A stretch of DNA of 64,000 nucleotides from the NCBI GenBank assembly GCA_039105265.1, contig JAPFFF010000008.1, positions 186,001-250,000 of the forward strand, read 5' to 3'. The translations under genes and the position numbers were made by a program. Source of the DNA: Tritrichomonas musculus. Its lineage: Eukaryota > Parabasalia > Tritrichomonadida > Tritrichomonadidae. Shown one piece after another: positions 60,976 to 64,000 of this stretch (position 1 is the stretch's first letter; every line of letters begins with the position of its first letter). The notes under the pieces were generated by a model. It did not search any database. It saw nothing but the letters and a program-made list of their open reading frames with translations, and was not told where the DNA came from.

Positions 60976-61464
60976 TTAATATATATCATCAAAGATTCTG
61001 TTTCGTCTTTGTCTTGGAATTGGTGGTTCATAATATTCTTCTTCTTGTATTGGAGGAGGAGGAGGAGGTGCTTGTTTTGGTGCTGGAGTTTTCTTTGAGA
61101 TTACTTCTTCAATTAATCGTTTTTGTTCTTTCTTTTCTCTTTTGCGTTTGATTTCATCACCCAGTAATTTGAGTTGATTTAAGATTTCAAGGTTTATCGT
61201 TGGATCGATTTCTTGACTTTTTGTGAGTTTTTTCGACTTTTGTTTTTGCATTTTGGGTTTTTCTTCTTCCTCTTCAAAAACTTCGTTCTCTTCATTTTCT
61301 GGAGTTTTCTCTTCTTTTTCTTCTTCTATTGGTGTTTCTCGCTTTTTAACAATATACTTTCCTTGCTTTCGAGTTGGCAAAACCTCCCAATCTGGATCGT
61401 CATGGCCATTTATCCACCTTTGAATAACCGCTAAACGTTTTGAGCCTGTTAAGTGTTTTGACAT
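60976..61464 (-). CDS. P2 conserved charged protein, unknown
   Basis: 162 residues. The LTGSKRLAVIQRWINGHDDP, TRKQGKYIVK and DPTINLEILNQLKLLGDE blocks match P1 15735-16334. The linker is a long glutamate-rich stretch, and a PPPPPP run precedes the RQRRNRIFDDIY tail. The gap to the capsid gene is 17 bp. Confidence 0.6.
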   Translation of the reverse strand: MSKHLTGSKRLAVIQRWINGHDDPDWEVLPTRKQGKYIVKKRETPIEEEKEEKTPENEENEVFEEEEEKPKMQKQKSKKLTKSQEIDPTINLEILNQLKLLGDEIKRKREKKEQKRLIEEVISKKTPAPKQAPPPPPPIQEEEYYEPPIPRQRRNRIFDDIY

Positions 61465-61493
61465 TTAAAACTCAATAAAATTGACTTTTCTTA

Positions 61494-61892
61494 TTATTCA
61501 TAATTTGATGAATGTACATGATTTATAGGTGCTGGTGAATTATTTGAACTACTCGATTCTGTTTTAGCGGGTTTTGGCATTTTATAGTTTTCATCTCTTC
61601 CTTGTGCATGATTATTGATTTTTGTTAATGCTTCTCTTACGTTGCCTTTTGGAATGTATTTTATTGCTGCATCCGCTACATTTGAGATTTTGTTTCTCAT
61701 ATTATCGCTTAAAAATGCTTTGCCTAAACTACCCATTGTTTTGCCTATTAATCCTGATTGATTTTTCATTATTCCTGTTGCATTATCCGCTAATTTACCT
61801 GCTAATCCTCCTGTTGCTGAATTTGCTGCTCCCATTAATAATTGACTTCCAAGGCCAATACTTCTTCTCGCCCATTTTCTAAATAATCCCAT
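61494..61892 (-). CDS. P2 small amphipathic structural protein candidate
   Basis: 132 residues. Conserved with P1: a basic amphipathic start (GLFRKWARRSIGLGSQLL), NSATGGLAGK, and AIKYIPKGNVREAL followed by AQGRDENY. The serine/asparagine-rich tail differs. A possible internal, membrane-active capsid protein; inference from sequence character. Confidence 0.6.
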   Translation of the reverse strand: MGLFRKWARRSIGLGSQLLMGAANSATGGLAGKLADNATGIMKNQSGLIGKTMGSLGKAFLSDNMRNKISNVADAAIKYIPKGNVREALTKINNHAQGRDENYKMPKPAKTESSSSNNSPAPINHVHSSNYE

Positions 61893-61911
61893 TTAAAATT
61901 CAATAAAACGT

Positions 61912-62769
61912 TTAAGATTCAAAATAGTATTTGTTTGCAGTTATGTTCATGATAAATTTGTCATGCGGTTCTCTATGTTGCAAGTATTCTTGCACAGTTG
62001 CCTTTGTATTTAAGTTGTTATTTGTTTGCTGCAATAAAGAGGTGAAATCTTCTTCTGAATAACCGCTATAACAGATAATATCGGTTGCCATACGTTTAGC
62101 ATTTATGTGCACAAATCTTATCGTTTGAAATGCCATTATGCACGTTATGTTATAATGTCTTGTCTTTGTCAATAATTTAATAAATTCTGAATTACCGTTT
62201 TTCAATAAATCTGAACCAGCACAATCATCAAGAATAATCAGAGTATTGAATGGATAAGAGGCGGTTCCATATTTACAAAGCTTACTGGCAATATAAATGA
62301 TTTTATCTTGAAGGTCAGTTAAATGATGCTTTTCAATTAAACGCCTCATCTCATCAGACGTTTCTTTCATTTTTGAGAGGATATGTTTGACAAGTGCATA
62401 ATATTTTATTTTCCTTTTCAAATGTTTCTGAAGAACGCTCATCAATTGTTTTTCTGAGACATAAATTATTTTTGTTAGAATCTTTTTATTCAAAACTTCG
62501 GCGGTTTTATCCATTTTACCAGACGTTGAGCAGAAATAAATTTTATGATAATATGGATGTTTAAATAATCTTTCAGTAATCATAATATGGCGCCAAATCC
62601 AATAACTTTTGCCAGCACCAGGACGTCCAATCAAAAAGTATATCCCATTTGATGAAAACGGATAATTTTCTGATAATGGTTTGATCAAAGCGCCCTCAAT
62701 TTCTCTCATACTTTTTCTGAGTGTCTCATTGATTAATTCTTCAACTTTTTGAATAATATTTCCTTTCAT
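61912..62769 (-). CDS. P2 genome-packaging ATPase (FtsK/HerA-A32 type)
   Basis: 285 residues, open throughout. Walker A is GRPGAGKSYW (about 48-57) and Walker B TLIILDDCAGS (about 176-186). A conserved LLTKTRHYNITC segment follows, then an FQTIRFVH stretch that fits the family's sensor region. It would drive DNA into the capsid. It ends 19 bp before the amphipathic gene and starts 14 bp after the integrase stop, a tight same-strand run. Confidence 0.88.
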   Translation of the reverse strand: MKGNIIQKVEELINETLRKSMREIEGALIKPLSENYPFSSNGIYFLIGRPGAGKSYWIWRHIMITERLFKHPYYHKIYFCSTSGKMDKTAEVLNKKILTKIIYVSEKQLMSVLQKHLKRKIKYYALVKHILSKMKETSDEMRRLIEKHHLTDLQDKIIYIASKLCKYGTASYPFNTLIILDDCAGSDLLKNGNSEFIKLLTKTRHYNITCIMAFQTIRFVHINAKRMATDIICYSGYSEEDFTSLLQQTNNNLNTKATVQEYLQHREPHDKFIMNITANKYYFES

Positions 62770-62783
62770 TTGATTAAGAATAA

Positions 62784-63926
62784 TTAAATGTATTTTCTGA
62801 TTTTAACTGGTATGTTTTCACCTGTTTTCACCCAATACATTCGTTCTAACCGTGATAATATTGTTGGATTTCCTTCTCTCATACTTTTGGCATATGTATA
62901 CCCTTGACTTCCATCATCCCATTTGACCTTGTATTGGTCATTTGCATTATTATACCCTAAAATCTCCTCTATGTTCCCTCTTTTGCCGTTTTTCAATGTT
63001 TTGGCCATAGGAACAAATCCTTTCGCCTTAACTATTTTGTATCCAGGATAATCGTTCACAGATCTATCGTTAGCAGCAATTTTGAATAAATTACCAGATT
63101 TTGAATCAACTGTATATGCTTGATTGCTAACCATTCTTCGTTTTTTATTTTTAATCGTTTTTTCTTCTACGATACGTACTTTATCACCTTCTTTGAAATC
63201 ATAAGGGTTTGCTTGCGTTTTATTTTTCAAAATATATTTCTGTTCGTCTTTGGCTGTCATTTTATTGGGGGCTGTTTTTATTTTAGTATGATATGATTCA
63301 TTATATGCTGACATTAATGACTGCATTTCTTTTGGTGAAATATTTCTTGTAGGTTTGTGTGTTAATTCACCTTCTTTTGATATATCTTTCCATATATCGG
63401 CATCTAACAAATTTTTGTTAACCGCTAAATCTCTTATCGTTCTCATAAAACGGTTTATTATTCCTAAATTATTGTGATTATCATCCGTTGTAGTCGTATA
63501 TATAATTTTATGACTTTTCATCCAAGATGTCACTTCGTCTGATAAATAAGCAGCATCTTGATCTGAAGCGATTGAATGGCAATTTGGTTCTTCCTTGATG
63601 AATTTATTCAATGCTGATTTGACCTGTAACGCCCCTTTCCCTCTCATCGGATATGCATAAGCTTTACGGGTATTTATATTGATAAGCATCAAATAATTCA
63701 AACCGTTAGCTCCTTTATCGTTTATAAACGTATCCATCTGAAAACCTCCGGAATGAGACGATACGATAGGTATATATTTAGGAGTTGGCACTTTTTGATC
63801 ATGAACAACGGATTCTGATTGAAATTTCCTTATCTCTTTTTTCGAATAACCTTTTTCAAGTGCATGTTTTTCAAAAGCTGGACCACGGTATGGATATTCC
63901 TTGTATAATTCTGCAAGTGATGTCAT
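62784..63926 (-). CDS. P2 retroviral-type (rve) integrase
   Basis: 380 residues. The core has MDTFINDKGANG (first aspartate about 70), NINTRKAYAYPMRGKG, SDQDAAYLSDE and LGIINRFMRTIRD. The C-terminal SH3-like stretch (NPYDFKEGDKVRIV) and chromo-like stretch (GNIEEILGYNNANDQYKVKW) match P1. It is about 20 residues longer than P1, from an insertion after the core. The start codon at 63926 lies 74 bp from the window edge, so the end of the element is not visible. Confidence 0.88.
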   Translation of the reverse strand: MTSLAELYKEYPYRGPAFEKHALEKGYSKKEIRKFQSESVVHDQKVPTPKYIPIVSSHSGGFQMDTFINDKGANGLNYLMLININTRKAYAYPMRGKGALQVKSALNKFIKEEPNCHSIASDQDAAYLSDEVTSWMKSHKIIYTTTTDDNHNNLGIINRFMRTIRDLAVNKNLLDADIWKDISKEGELTHKPTRNISPKEMQSLMSAYNESYHTKIKTAPNKMTAKDEQKYILKNKTQANPYDFKEGDKVRIVEEKTIKNKKRRMVSNQAYTVDSKSGNLFKIAANDRSVNDYPGYKIVKAKGFVPMAKTLKNGKRGNIEEILGYNNANDQYKVKWDDGSQGYTYAKSMREGNPTILSRLERMYWVKTGENIPVKIRKYI

Positions 63927-64000
63927 TTTTTTATAAATTAAACGTATAACATCTTATTATAAGGCAAGAACTGCATTTCCATGACAAAAGTTTCTCCATT

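Larger units (their letters stand above)
41832..64000 (-). mobile_element. Polinton/Maverick P2, left end present, right end beyond the window
   Basis: The left terminus begins AGTAGTATACGTTAGGCTG, sharing AGTAGT with P1. The terminal 48 bp fold on themselves (GTTAGGCTG ... CCTAAC). Gene order is P1 in mirror image: integrase, ATPase, amphipathic protein, charged protein, capsid, proline-rich protein and small conserved protein at the right; polymerase, penton and fibre at the left. The middle differs and holds an SF3 helicase and a Pmp-like fragment. Proteins are clearly diverged from P1, so this is a separate lineage. The visible part looks nearly whole, with about one break. The target duplication cannot be checked because the far end is outside the window. 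Confidence 0.88.

Overview
This 64 kb window is AT-rich protist DNA packed with mobile elements. The organism is most likely a parabasalid (Trichomonas or Tritrichomonas type). That inference rests on the multiple Polinton/Maverick elements, intron-free genes, very short leaders with start codons in a TAAATG context, pogo-like transposons, and a fragment with a Pmp-type GGAI repeat. I could not test this by database search. Only one convincing host gene is present: a CDK8-like kinase at the left edge.

Layout. 1-2.4 kb: AT-rich spacer and the kinase gene. 2.6-3.7 kb: a minisatellite and pieces of a NUMOD4/HNH endonuclease gene that has a Polinton-type upstream sequence. 4.0-7.3 kb: two related pogo-like (Tc1/mariner superfamily) transposons. 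The second can be delimited exactly at 5364-7291, with terminal inverted repeats (TIRs) and a TA target duplication. 7.3-8.65 kb: AT-rich spacer. 8.66-11.1 kb: a satellite-like field of 15-bp repeats in higher-order blocks.

From about 8.7 to 40.6 kb lies an unrecognised gene unit, here called element X. It has a long protein gene read leftwards from 39938, two small genes downstream, and repeat fields on both sides. Two younger elements interrupt it. One is a complete Polinton (P1, 11403-35696) with 346-bp TIRs and a 5-bp target duplication, TCGGT. The other is a 1.6-kb DNA element (38199-39833) with a 7-bp duplication.

P1 carries a leftmost gene of unknown role, integrase, packaging ATPase, a small amphipathic protein, major capsid protein, several conserved small proteins, an HNH endonuclease, protein-primed DNA polymerase B, a candidate penton, and a long fibre-like gene. 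A hAT-like element (33856-35097, 8-bp duplication) sits in the fibre gene. A repeat-bounded coiled-coil cassette sits at about 21.1-23.2 kb.

P2 (41832 to beyond 64000, mostly read leftwards) is a second, diverged Polinton. Its core gene order matches P1 in mirror image. It differs by having an SF3 helicase, a Pmp-like surface-protein fragment, a tandem-repeat coiled-coil gene and a much longer fibre gene with W-rich repeats.

How the parts work together. Integrase and polymerase B would move and copy each Polinton. The major capsid, candidate penton, ATPase and small conserved proteins form a particle-building set. The penton and fibre genes diverge from an AT-only spacer of 16-19 bp in both elements, while penton and polymerase genes overlap tail to tail by 8-11 bp. 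P1 looks recently inserted but has about four breaks. The visible part of P2 looks nearly whole, with about one break.
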